DNA of 64,000 nucleotides, taken from the NCBI RefSeq assembly GCF_014873765.1, contig NZ_JADBGG010000017.1:40540-104539 (forward strand), read 5' to 3'. The DNA comes from Desulfomicrobium macestii (lineage in GTDB: Bacteria; Desulfobacterota; Desulfovibrionia; Desulfovibrionales; Desulfomicrobiaceae). The notes below the pieces were generated by a model. The model saw only the letters and a list, made by a program, of their open reading frames with translations, ran no database searches and was not told the DNA's origin. A program made the translations under genes and the position numbers. Of the stretch, positions 34,913-45,000 are shown piece by piece (within the stretch, counting starts at the first letter, position 1; every line of letters starts with the position of its first letter).

Positions 34913-37900
34913 CTAGGACTTTCCGAACTTGATCAGCGACTCCAGGAAATTGCGCAGGTCGTGCGTCACTTCGAGGGAACTCTTTCCGCCCGAGAGCAGG
35001 CGGATACGGCGGTCGCCCTCCAGGGGGTCGAGGCGGCCCGAGCCCATGTCTTCCATGATCTTGTTCATCTTTTCCCAGTAGTTCTTGTGCTTCATGAAGG
35101 CCTCGTAGTTGGCCTTGTCCGTCTTGGGCGGGGTCTTGTCTTCCATGAGGGGCAGCAGGCGTTTCTGGCATTCCTTGGACGTGCTGCGCGAGACCTCCAC
35201 GTGTTTCTCGACGCGGCTGAAGTTGGGGTCGCCGCGCAGATGGTCGCCCTTGAACTGGTTGACGTCGGAGGTCTGCCCGGCCCAGGCCTTGTTGGCCCGC
35301 AGGATGCCGTTTTTCTCGATGACAGCCAGATCATTGTAGGCTTCGGAGTGACCTTTGGTGGTCACCGTCTCCCAGGATCGTTTGGGGTTCTGACCCGTGA
35401 CTTCCGCGTAGGCCGCGTCCCATTTTTTCTGGGCATCGGCTTGCCAAAGACTTTCGGGCACTGGGCGGCCGTTCTTCCTGGGTGCGATGGGCAGCCCGTT
35501 TTCGTCGAACTTGACCTGCCGTGCGATGTCGTAGTCCGTGTTGACGCTCTTGCCGCTGTCGGCGTTGCGGATGGGGGCGAGTCCCTCGCGGTCCCACTCG
35601 GTGTCCATCTTTTCGTGGAAGCGTTTCTGCACGCGGTTGTGGACGCGGTCCATGCTGTTCACGAAGCGCTTGACCATCTCCTTGTTCTTGGGGCTGCGCT
35701 GGTGGGTCTTCATGATCATCTTGGCCTGGGGCGAGGCGTGGATCTTGGCCGAACGGTCGTCGAGTTCGCGCAGGATCTTCTTGATCTCCGTGGGCGGGGC
35801 CTTGTCGCGGCGGGCCTGCTGGAGCTTGTCGAAGGTTTTCTTGTAGGATGTGACGCGCGTGCGGGCGTCGGCCATCTGCGCCTTGTAGGCCTGCCGGTCG
35901 GCCTCGGTCAGGGGCCGGTTGAATCCGTCATCGGGGATGCCGGAAGGCTTGATCTTGCCGAGGCCCGCCGTGTTCTGCGCGTCCGGGGCCTCGACCTTGC
36001 CCGACGTTTTGGGCGCGTCAGGCGCGTCGGCGCGGGCACCCTTCACGGCTCCATAGCCCCGGGATACTCCTCTGGCCACGAAGCCCATGGCCTTGTCCAT
36101 GGCGATGCCCTTTGCAACTTCCCAGCCCGCGCCCTTGAAGCCTTCCTCCCAGCCGCCGCCGCTCTCTACGGCGGCCTCGAAGCCCCGGTAGCCGTCCACG
36201 GCGATGCCGGTGAGCTGGTTGTAGGAACCGCCCACACGCAGGAAGGCTTCCTTGGGGCCACCCTCGACGTAGCCGACCGCGCCCTGGTAGACCCTGTTCA
36301 CGGCCGGACCGCCCACGAAGGACAGGACCATGAGGGATTTGTCCGCAGTGCTCTTGACGGTTTCCGCCGTTTGCAGACAGGTGTCGGCCCACTCGGCGTC
36401 GGCGTCGGCCTTTTTCTTTTCCCCTTCCCAGTGCCCCGTGGCTACCCCGTACACTTCCTTGATGACCTCCGAGGCTTTGGCCGTGTCCGTGGCCGTCATG
36501 ACCTCGGGGCTGAAGCCCTTGGCCACGATCGCGCGCACCTGGGCGGCCTTGTCGTAGGGCAGGGTGTCGGCCATGGCCAGAGCCTTCTTCATGGCCCGGT
36601 CGACCTTCTCCATCTTGCGCTGGTCGGCGGCGATGTTCTGGATGAACTGGCTGCGGGCGAAGTCGTCCCACTCGGAGCGGGTGTGCACGATGACGCCGGT
36701 CTTGAGGGTCTCGATGCGGTCCTGTTCGGACTGGAGGTTGGCCTTGGCGTTGAGGACGCGCATCTCCAGGTCGTGGCGGCGGTCAGGGTTCGTTTCCTTT
36801 GTGATGTCGGCGATGTCCCTGTCCATGTTGCGCTGGATGATGGCCACGTTGGCCGAGTGGAAATCGATGGCCTCCTGGTCGATGACGCGCCGATCTTCGG
36901 CGGGCAGGTCGTCGACGATGTGCAGGGGTGTGTCCTCGGGGCCAATTGCGACCTCGGGTTCCTGCGCTTCCTTGGCTTCCTCCTTTTTCTCTTCCTGGGG
37001 CTTCTGCTTTGCGGTGCCTGCCTCGGCGACCTGCTGCGGGGCGCCGCCGGCAATAAGCGCGTCGAACTGTTTCAGGCGGGCCTCTTCGGAGTCGGCCAGC
37101 TTTTCACTCATGGAAGCCCACTTCACGGCGGCGGCATGGAAGGATTCGCGCATGCGGTAATGGGCCAGGGCTTCCTGAATGGACGAGTCGTTCAGTTCGT
37201 GGCCGATGCCCGCACCGAGGATCTCCTTCAGCTGAGCCTCGGGGTCTTCGATGAGCTTGGCTGCTTCCAGACGTTCCGCTTGGATGCGGTCGTTCTTGAT
37301 GCGAGCCTCCTCGAACAGGTCCTGGGAGATCTCGGAAAATTCCGGGAAAGGACCGCCCGTGTAGCGCTGGGCGTGGAGGATCCATGGTTCCCCGTCCTCG
37401 TCCGTGAATGTGTAATTGATTGTATCGCCCTCCAGGCCGGACAGCATATCGACGGTGTCCAGATCGATGCCCTCGACGTAGCCGTATTCCTTATCGTCGT
37501 AGGTGCCTGTGTCCAGAGCGATTCCGGAATACTTTTTGGGCTCTCCATGGGAATAAATCAGGAAGTGGTAGGGCTGATGCTTGATGGCACCGCCGTCCTT
37601 GCCCACGAAGTATTTGGGGTAGATGATGTAGCCGACCCATTCGCCTTCGGGGCCCGGCTGCTCCACCAGGGCCCGCAGAAAATCCTTGGCGCTCTTGTAC
37701 TGCTTCTGGCCTTCGGCCATCAGAGCCTTGCCGTCGGGCGGATTGCCCAGGGCGACCAGTTCGGCCACGATCTCGTCCAGGCGCTTCTGGCAGGACAGGA
37801 TCGTGTTGCGGTGTTGCCGGGCCAGGGTCATGGCGTTCATGGCCAGGGCCGGGTCGTCGGCCTCGGCCGCCCAGGCGATCTCCTCCACGGCCTCTTCGAG

Positions 37901-38824
37901 CCGGGCTCCGGCCTCGGCCACGGCCCCGCGCAGGGACAGGAACTCGCCCAGCAGCGGGTTGAATTTGTTCAGGTAGTCCACGGCGTCCGGGGAAGGGTAC
38001 TGGCGCAGCACGCCCCAGGTCTTGCGGAAGGATTCCTCCTCGGCTTCGGACATGGGGCCGTAGACCATGCGCATGCCTTCCATGGCCGCGGCCACGGCTC
38101 CGTCCCACTGGGTAGGGGTCAGGGCGTTGATGTCCAGGAAGGGGGCGGGCTTCATGGGCGGCAGGGCGGCCGACTCGACGTTTGAGGCGGTGAAGGAGAC
38201 GCCTGCTGTATTGGCAACGGCGTTGTCCCGGATCGGCGCGGATTCGTCCTCCTGTGCCGGGATTTCCGGGACCTCTTCGGCCAGGATCGCGGCCAGTTCC
38301 GCCTCCAGGGCCTCGTCATCGCTCGGTTCGCCTTGCGTGAAGCCTGAGGCAGTCTCCTGTGGAGCGCTGTCCGCGGTCGTCTCCATAGCTCCAGCCTCCC
38401 GCATGACCTCGACGACCCGGCCCAGGCTGTCCCGCTCAGCTGGGGAGAGCGCCGCGCCGTGCTCCTTGAGGATGGCGCCAAGCTGCTCGGGCGTGGCCCC
38501 GAGCACATCGATGCCCTTGCCGCGCAGTCCGGCCAGGGGCGCCATGTCGGCGGCGGGGATGCGGCCGTAGCCGACCAGGGCGCGCACGGTCAGGGCGTTT
38601 TTCTCGGCCAGGCCGCGCAGGGCCGCATCCGCTCCGGCTGCCTGGGAGACGGCAGCCGCGGAAACGGTCCTTCCCGAAACTGTGGCGCCAGAACCGGCCG
38701 CTGCCGTAACGGGACTCTGTCCACTTTGCCCAAGGGCCGAAGCGGCGCTGAAGATGCAAAGGAGGCACAGAAAGAGCGTGGCGCGAATGCAGGCTCGTAC
38801 TTGAACGCAATTTGACTTGATCAT
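34913..38824 (-). CDS. 1303-residue exported TVRAL-domain protein
   Basis: Signal peptide (about 1-30, ending SAASALG), an Ala/Ser-rich spacer, the shared module (about 68-141: LAEKNALTVRALVGYGRIP, KGIDVLGATPEQLG), then a long helical region (about 200-780) with charged coiled-coil segments and a Lys/Glu/Pro-rich stretch. A Gly/Ala-rich hydrophobic zone follows at about 830-940 (LSFVGGPAVNRVYQGAVGYV, EGFKGAGWEVAKGIAMDKAM). The last 300 residues are basic and polar (TDYDIARQVKFDENGL, VTTKGHSEAYNDLAVIEKNG, KGDHLRGDPNF). A helical body, a Gly-rich middle and a distinct polar C-terminal domain are a layout also seen in secreted toxins, but I find no named toxin motif. A good promoter is visible upstream. 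Confidence 0.8.
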   Translation of the reverse strand: MIKSNCVQVRACIRATLFLCLLCIFSAASALGQSGQSPVTAAAGSGATVSGRTVSAAAVSQAAGADAALRGLAEKNALTVRALVGYGRIPAADMAPLAGLRGKGIDVLGATPEQLGAILKEHGAALSPAERDSLGRVVEVMREAGAMETTADSAPQETASGFTQGEPSDDEALEAELAAILAEEVPEIPAQEDESAPIRDNAVANTAGVSFTASNVESAALPPMKPAPFLDINALTPTQWDGAVAAAMEGMRMVYGPMSEAEEESFRKTWGVLRQYPSPDAVDYLNKFNPLLGEFLSLRGAVAEAGARLEEAVEEIAWAAEADDPALAMNAMTLARQHRNTILSCQKRLDEIVAELVALGNPPDGKALMAEGQKQYKSAKDFLRALVEQPGPEGEWVGYIIYPKYFVGKDGGAIKHQPYHFLIYSHGEPKKYSGIALDTGTYDDKEYGYVEGIDLDTVDMLSGLEGDTINYTFTDEDGEPWILHAQRYTGGPFPEFSEISQDLFEEARIKNDRIQAERLEAAKLIEDPEAQLKEILGAGIGHELNDSSIQEALAHYRMRESFHAAAVKWASMSEKLADSEEARLKQFDALIAGGAPQQVAEAGTAKQKPQEEKKEEAKEAQEPEVAIGPEDTPLHIVDDLPAEDRRVIDQEAIDFHSANVAIIQRNMDRDIADITKETNPDRRHDLEMRVLNAKANLQSEQDRIETLKTGVIVHTRSEWDDFARSQFIQNIAADQRKMEKVDRAMKKALAMADTLPYDKAAQVRAIVAKGFSPEVMTATDTAKASEVIKEVYGVATGHWEGEKKKADADAEWADTCLQTAETVKSTADKSLMVLSFVGGPAVNRVYQGAVGYVEGGPKEAFLRVGGSYNQLTGIAVDGYRGFEAAVESGGGWEEGFKGAGWEVAKGIAMDKAMGFVARGVSRGYGAVKGARADAPDAPKTSGKVEAPDAQNTAGLGKIKPSGIPDDGFNRPLTEADRQAYKAQMADARTRVTSYKKTFDKLQQARRDKAPPTEIKKILRELDDRSAKIHASPQAKMIMKTHQRSPKNKEMVKRFVNSMDRVHNRVQKRFHEKMDTEWDREGLAPIRNADSGKSVNTDYDIARQVKFDENGLPIAPRKNGRPVPESLWQADAQKKWDAAYAEVTGQNPKRSWETVTTKGHSEAYNDLAVIEKNGILRANKAWAGQTSDVNQFKGDHLRGDPNFSRVEKHVEVSRSTSKECQKRLLPLMEDKTPPKTDKANYEAFMKHKNYWEKMNKIMEDMGSGRLDPLEGDRRIRLLSGGKSSLEVTHDLRNFLESLIKFGKS

Positions 38825-38868
38825 GCGGCGCTGACTCCAGATAAGTTGTTTTAATTATTTGAATATAA

Positions 38869-38897
38869 ACTATATATAAGTTCAGGGAAAAATGCAA
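38869..38897 (-). promoter_or_regulatory. Sigma70-type promoter for the 1303-residue protein gene
   Basis: On the minus strand TTGCAT (38897-38892) and TATAGT (38874-38869) are spaced by 17 bases in AT-rich DNA, about 45 bases upstream of the ATG. CTGGAG lies between them and the start, a rather long 13 bases before the ATG. Confidence 0.6.
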
Positions 38898-39017
38898 TTG
38901 CGCTGGCGAGGGCAGTGTCCTGAACAGGCCTTTGGCTTGCCCGACGCGGTATTTGCGGGTATCGGTTCAATTGTCTGGAAGCTGATGCTGGATTCTGGAA
39001 GATTACCGGTCATCGCG

Positions 39018-39046
39018 TTGATAGAACTGATGGAGCATCATTAAAT
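39018..39046 (+). promoter_or_regulatory. Sigma70-type promoter for the 2650-residue protein gene
   Basis: TTGATA at 39018-39023 and TTAAAT at 39041-39046 with a 17-base spacer, 48 bases before the ATG at 39094. With the minus-strand promoter at 38869-38897 it makes this gap a divergent control region of about 270 bases, where a shared regulator could act. Confidence 0.5.
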
Positions 39047-39093
39047 CTTGGGAAAAATTGCAGATGCATTTCCTGGGTATGAAAGGAAAATCC

Positions 39094-42000
39094 ATGATAC
39101 GTCAAAAAATTGCTGTTTGTGTCTTGTCGTTATTCATGCCTGTTCTTTTGGCATGTAACGCTGCTGCGGATGAATTGGATCCTGAGGTGACGCAATTGTT
39201 GCAGCAATGTCTATCTTCCCCTGCACATACGCCTCCGGAAGTCATCAACGCCCTGCAAGAGATTGTGAACCGTGACAAGCAGAACATTCGGGAGCTGTTT
39301 GCACAAGAGGCCGTCCGCATTGGCGGAGGTGGTGATAGTGGTCTTGAATTCAAGAAAAGAGTTTTCGATGCCATGGATCGACGTCAGTTCAAGCTGGCGG
39401 ATGAACTGGCCTTGCAGGTGGCCGAGGAACTTGGGGAGGGCGTTGAAATGGTCGTCCGGACGGGATCGTCCGGTTCGCGGCATATGCAGCTGAGCGGCAA
39501 TGAGATAAAGGATATCCGTTACGATCTGCTGGTTTCCGATGACGATATTTCCTTTGTCGGCGCGCGGGCGAAAGAAGCGGCCGAACGCTTCAACGTGCTG
39601 AAAAAGAGCAAGGGGCTTGGCAACGCCCGGTGCACGGCATTCTCTCTGTCGACCATCACCGACTCCACCAGTTACGATTTGCTGGTGGAGCAGATTCGCA
39701 ACAGGGAGGCTTTCGTGGGGGCTGCCGGTTTCGGAAGGATCCGTCAGGAAATGGTGGAAAAGGGGGGCGCGGTCATATTGACCAGGAAGGGCGGAAAAGT
39801 CGTTCCCGTGGCCCAGACGGTTCAGGACTACGTCGCCAAGAATGCGGGCAGCTCTCTGGCCGAAATCATGGACGTGGCCACCATCGCGGAAGATCTCAAG
39901 AAATTCGGGCCCCTGACCATGTATGCCAGCGCCGTGCGCCAGATGGAAAAGACCGGCGCGCAGCGGGAGAAGGTCAAATACCTGCTCCGCATCCATGCCG
40001 CCCTGGACGCAGCCGGATCTCTCGGTGAGGCGGAACTCATCGGTGGTGGGCGCAGCTCTTCGTATTTCAAGACGCTCGGGCAAGAGCTCAAAGACGTATA
40101 TGACGACAAGACGGGTCAGGCGGCGGCCGCTTTTCTCAAGCGCAGAAATCCGGTGACCTTGCAGAGCGATGCCTTCGAAGCCGTGATGCTGAGCACGACC
40201 CGCAAACTGCAGAAGATGGTTGCCCAAGCGGAAAAAGAGGCGGGCAAGGGCGCGGTCAATATTGCCGGCCATCCTGAACTGCGGCGCATGATTCGCGAAA
40301 TGGCCGCGGGATTCGCACTGTTCAACCAGACCGGCCACAAGAAGGTCATCGACGAAGTGGTGCCGACGATCCTCAGAAATCTGGGCTCTGACGCCGACAT
40401 CAACCTGTTTTACAAGGTGCTCTATACGGCAACTTTTGACGCGGCCACGCTTTCCCCCAAGGGAGCGGAGGCTGCGGTGGGAAATGCCGTGGCGGTATGG
40501 ACAGAGGCGCGGACAGCCGAAGGGCTCGTCGAGGGGATGCGCAAGGCCGGTCCGGAGGGTCGCCAGCTGCGGCAGACCCTGACCGAAGTCGGGGCGAAAC
40601 GCCTGCCCGGAAAAGGTGCCGAGGGCGCGACCCAGTTGCGGAAAATTCTTGCCGAGCAGCACGGCGACGATTTTCTATGGAAAATGCTCACCAGCAATAC
40701 CGCCAAGAAATTCCTGGTCGAGGGCATCTCGCTGGCGCCTTTTGCCGCCTATACCATGTACCAGGAGTGGCAGCGCGGAGAAATGAAGGACCTGAGCACC
40801 GCCGCCTTCGTGCTCATTGATTTCGTGCCCGGAGGCATGTCCGTCAAGTCGCTGGGCACCGAAGGCCTCACTCCGTCAACGGTGCTCATGTTCGCCAAGG
40901 AGGCTCTCTATTTTACTCCCGCCTGGCCCTTTGTCCTGGCTGGGGACGTTCTGTATCTGTCGTGGACCGTGGGGGGCGCCATTCAGCTGCAAAGCATCGG
41001 GGAAGGACTGGTCGATGTTCTGGTGTACACGAGTGAATTCGAGGACGTTGACGGCAAGCCGCATCTCAAGGGCGTTTCCCTTCCCGATGGCCAGTACTTC
41101 GACCGTGATCAAATATACGATTTTTTGTTCAAGACCAAGGCGGTCAAGGTTCGACATGCAATCTCCGGGTTTGAGTATTACATAAACAACCTTTCGGAAA
41201 AATCCTTCAAGGTCCTGGATGAACAGTTTGTTCCCAATGACGCCACCGTTCAGCAGATGCGCCTGGCCATCCAGCAGCACTTGGACGCCATAAACTGGAG
41301 CGAGGCCTCCAAATATTTTTCCAGGGGCGACCTTGGAGGGGCATGGGTCGGATATCTCAATTATCTCGCAGGATTCGAGTTTGTAGTCAAAGCGGCCAAG
41401 GGCCAGCCGTGGGCCAGGCTGTACGAGCATCTCAAGCAACAGATGGCTGATCGGCGCACCATAGTGGCCCAGACCATCATGGTGCCGCAGCTCATCCTGA
41501 TGGCCGAGGAAAAGAGGGCCACTCTCGACGCTTCCCGGGAATTGCCTGGGCAGCTCGCCGCTTTGCAGGAGAAGTTTGAACAGATGCGGGGATCTTCCTT
41601 GGAGGTCCGCCTGGCCGATGTCGTCGGCACTCAGGCTGGCAGGGAAGGAGACAAGCTGAGTCAGGGAACCGCGGAAGATAAGCTGCTTGCTTCGGGAGAA
41701 TACTGGCAGAATGCCTTGAACCTCTATCAGCGCATCTGGAATCTGAGCGTTCCAATTCAGCCGGGTATTGAAGAAAGAACCGGTTACTCAAGGGTCAAGC
41801 CGCTTGGTTTCGCATGGACCGGTGATCCTGTCGATGATCTGCGCAAGGCGGAGCAGTCCAAGGAAGGGTTCGCCCTGGATCTGGGTATGATCAGGCGGGA
41901 TTTGATCAGGATAGCCAAACATACGCCCGATGTGAATGATCCCGTTGACGGGCAGGCGTTTGAGATTTTGTGTGGCGTGGTTTTTCCCTGGAGAACCGTG

Positions 42001-45000
42001 CTTGACGCTTCCGACAATCCCGGAACGACCAGGAGTTCCGCCTTTGAAAAGGAATACGCGCAGGCACTGGAAAAGGTCAGGGCTCTTTATGGCTTGAGTC
42101 TGGAATTGCAGGATCAGGTGGACAAGGGGGCGATCCTGAAAACGGATCGGAATTTCTTTGTGCTGGACACCCCGCTCAAGGCTGAACTGCTGCTGAACGA
42201 CAAACGTCTGGCCGAGTCCCTGGCTGATGGAAGCCTGAAACTCACCTGGTCGGCCGGGCCGCACAACACGGTCAGAAACGATGACGTCCTGCATGCCAGG
42301 ATTACCACCCCGCAGCTTGAACCGGTCACGATCACTGTCCTTTTTGAGCAGACGGGCGTCACCAAGGCCCAGGGGGCGCTGGCCCTGACCCTGCCCGTGC
42401 GCGCCGGAGACGGCTTCCTGTCTGTAAGCGTTCAGCCCGCCGAGGCTGCTCCGGGACAAAAGCTGACGGCTGTGGCCGCCGTTCCTGAACGTTTTTTCGG
42501 AGACGCCGGGTTTGGTTATCGCTGGCGTTGCGAAAACTGCGAACTGGACGCCAGGGACCTGTCCTCTGTCGGACTCAGCGCAGGGAAGCCCGGTAAAGGG
42601 GCTGCCGTGGTCGATCTGGTCGTGGCCGGACCGGATGGCGAGATGCTTGTGCTGGCTTCGGGACGGGCAGGGTTTGTCGTGCAGGATCAAGCGCTTCCGC
42701 CTAAAACCGAAAAGGAGCCCGAGGCAGCGGAGGGCGCGGACAAGGAACAGGACAAGCAGAAGAAAACCGTGGAAGCAGATCCGCAGCCGAAGGCCAAGGA
42801 TGAGCAGGAAAAAGACGTGAAGCCGCCAGAAAAACAGGCTGTCGATGCGACTCCAGCCGGAGACGGTCAGGCTCCCGGACAGTCGTCCGCACGGCCTGCG
42901 GCGGAGGAAGCCTGGTTCAAGTCGAGCCTGTCAGGTGGCTGGAAGATCGAACATAACAGGGCACGTCTCTGGGCGGTCAGGATGACTCGCGAGATCGCGG
43001 GCAAATCCGATATGTGTCGGCCGCAGACCGTGCGCGGAACCATCAGCGCCAAGCTTGAAAGCAGTTTTGTGCCCAAGCCCGGAGAGATCGACGCCAAGTT
43101 GCGCTATCTCGTCGAAAACAACGGCTTCTATCCAGACGAAGAGGGCATTCAGTCTTTTTCCATCGGCAAGTACAAGGGCCGCATGATCACCACCACCTTC
43201 AAGTACAAGAACGGCTTTGGCAATCCCATGGCCGGGTACCGGGACGGAACGGCTCACTCTTTTGGCTATGCCATCGTCCTGCACGAGACCGAGCGGCGCA
43301 TGATCAGCGTCAATTTCAGCGTCTCGGCCGGAAGCTGCTGGGACAATTCCGGCAAGGACAACGCCCTGGCCCAAGTCAAGGCGGCTCGGGGCGAGGCTTT
43401 GGGCATTATCCAGGGCCTCAGCCTGCACGAGACCGAGCAGGAGAGCCCGGTCACGGCAGGAGTTCCCGTCGTTCAAGTTGAGCAGGCCGACGAGGAAAAG
43501 GAAAAGGATAAGAAATATCAGCTCACCCTGACCCGCGTGTCTCCCGCGTCGGGGCCTGTGATCGTCGGCATTCCCGTGACCTTCAAGGCCACTTTGAGCG
43601 GCGACAAGCCCGAGGGCGAGGTGCGCTACCAGTTCGAGCCGCACCCGGACGTGGCCTTCACGCCCCATGAGGGACCCTCGGCCTCGACCACGGCCGTGTT
43701 CTCCGTGCCCGGAAAGGTCGGCGTGTGGGTCACTGCCGTGGACAAGACGGGCACCATCGCAACTTCCGATCAGCTGGAAATCGAGATTCAAAAGCCCGTC
43801 CTGGAGTTGTCCATGGAGCCAAAAGCTCCCTTCGTGGGGCAGGAGGTCAAGGCCAGGCTTACGGTCAAACCCGAGGTCAAGGACATTGATTTTCGCTGGA
43901 TGCCCGTGCCCGGCAATGCCAAGCACATATCGACCTCCAAGGATAACAGAGAGCTCGTCTTTTACTTGAAGGATGAAAAGGCGGCCGAAATCCAGGTCAG
44001 TGCGCGCGTGCCCTTCAGCGGCGAGGATCTGGGCGAGGCCAAGGCCTCCGTTGCCGCCAGGAAGTATGCGGTCACGGTTTCCGCGCCCAAGGCGCAGGGA
44101 CCGCCGCCTCGGGTCTGGAAGGAAGGGGTGGGCCTTGTGACCGTGGACAAGGCCATCGCCGTGGACCAGATCGTGGAATTCTCCGTGGCCTTGCAGCCTG
44201 CTGCACTCAGCGGGCCGGTCAAATACCAGTGGAAAGTCGAGAATGGCCCCTGCCGCGTCAGCAACCCAAGTTCAAGCGTGGCCCGCGTCACCGCCAACGC
44301 CGCCGGGACATGCGAGTTGTCCGTGACCGTGCGCGACCGCAACGATGTGGAGCTGGGAGTCGGGCAGGGCAGTTTCAGCGCCAGCGTGACCCAGGAAGCC
44401 GTCAGGCAGGGCGAGCAGAAGGCGCAAGCCGGCGGCGAAGCGCAAAAACTGGTGCAGAACGCTCCGGCCAAGGCGCGCAAGGGCGATTACGACGGCGCCA
44501 TAGGGGACGCCGAGGAAGCAGCCCGGCTTGATCCCAAGAACACGGCGGCCAAGGCACTGGCGGACAAGCTGCGAAGTGAGAAGGAAAGGATTCATGCGCA
44601 GCTGGAGAAGACCAGGAAGTTCATGGAAGAGAGGAGGTACAACGAGGCGCAAAGGGAGCTTACTGTCGCCCAGAATCTGAACACGTACTATCCGCCCATC
44701 CGTGAGATGGAGGAGACGCTCAGGAAACACTGGAGCGCCTGGAACCAGGAGGTCAACCAGAAAAATTACGAGATCCGCGAGGCAATCGAAAAGAAGGAGT
44801 TCGGCAAGGCTCTTGAAATGGCGGCTGCTTGGCGGACCTCGACGGTCATTGCTCCCCACTCGGAAAAGGAGCTCAAGCAGAACGAGAATTGGGCGCGCAA
44901 GTGGCAGACCCAAAAAATGGTGCAGGTCACGCTGCTGCGGGAAGCCGGGGATATGGTCAAAGAGTACGACTATGCCGGTGCAGTGAAGCGTTTCGAGCAG

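Noticed and set aside
34961..38185. A plus-strand open frame of more than 1000 codons
   Set aside because: It lies antisense within the 1303-residue gene, whose product has a signal peptide, a shared domain and a promoter. The plus frame shows no family sequence and is a by-product of high GC codon use.
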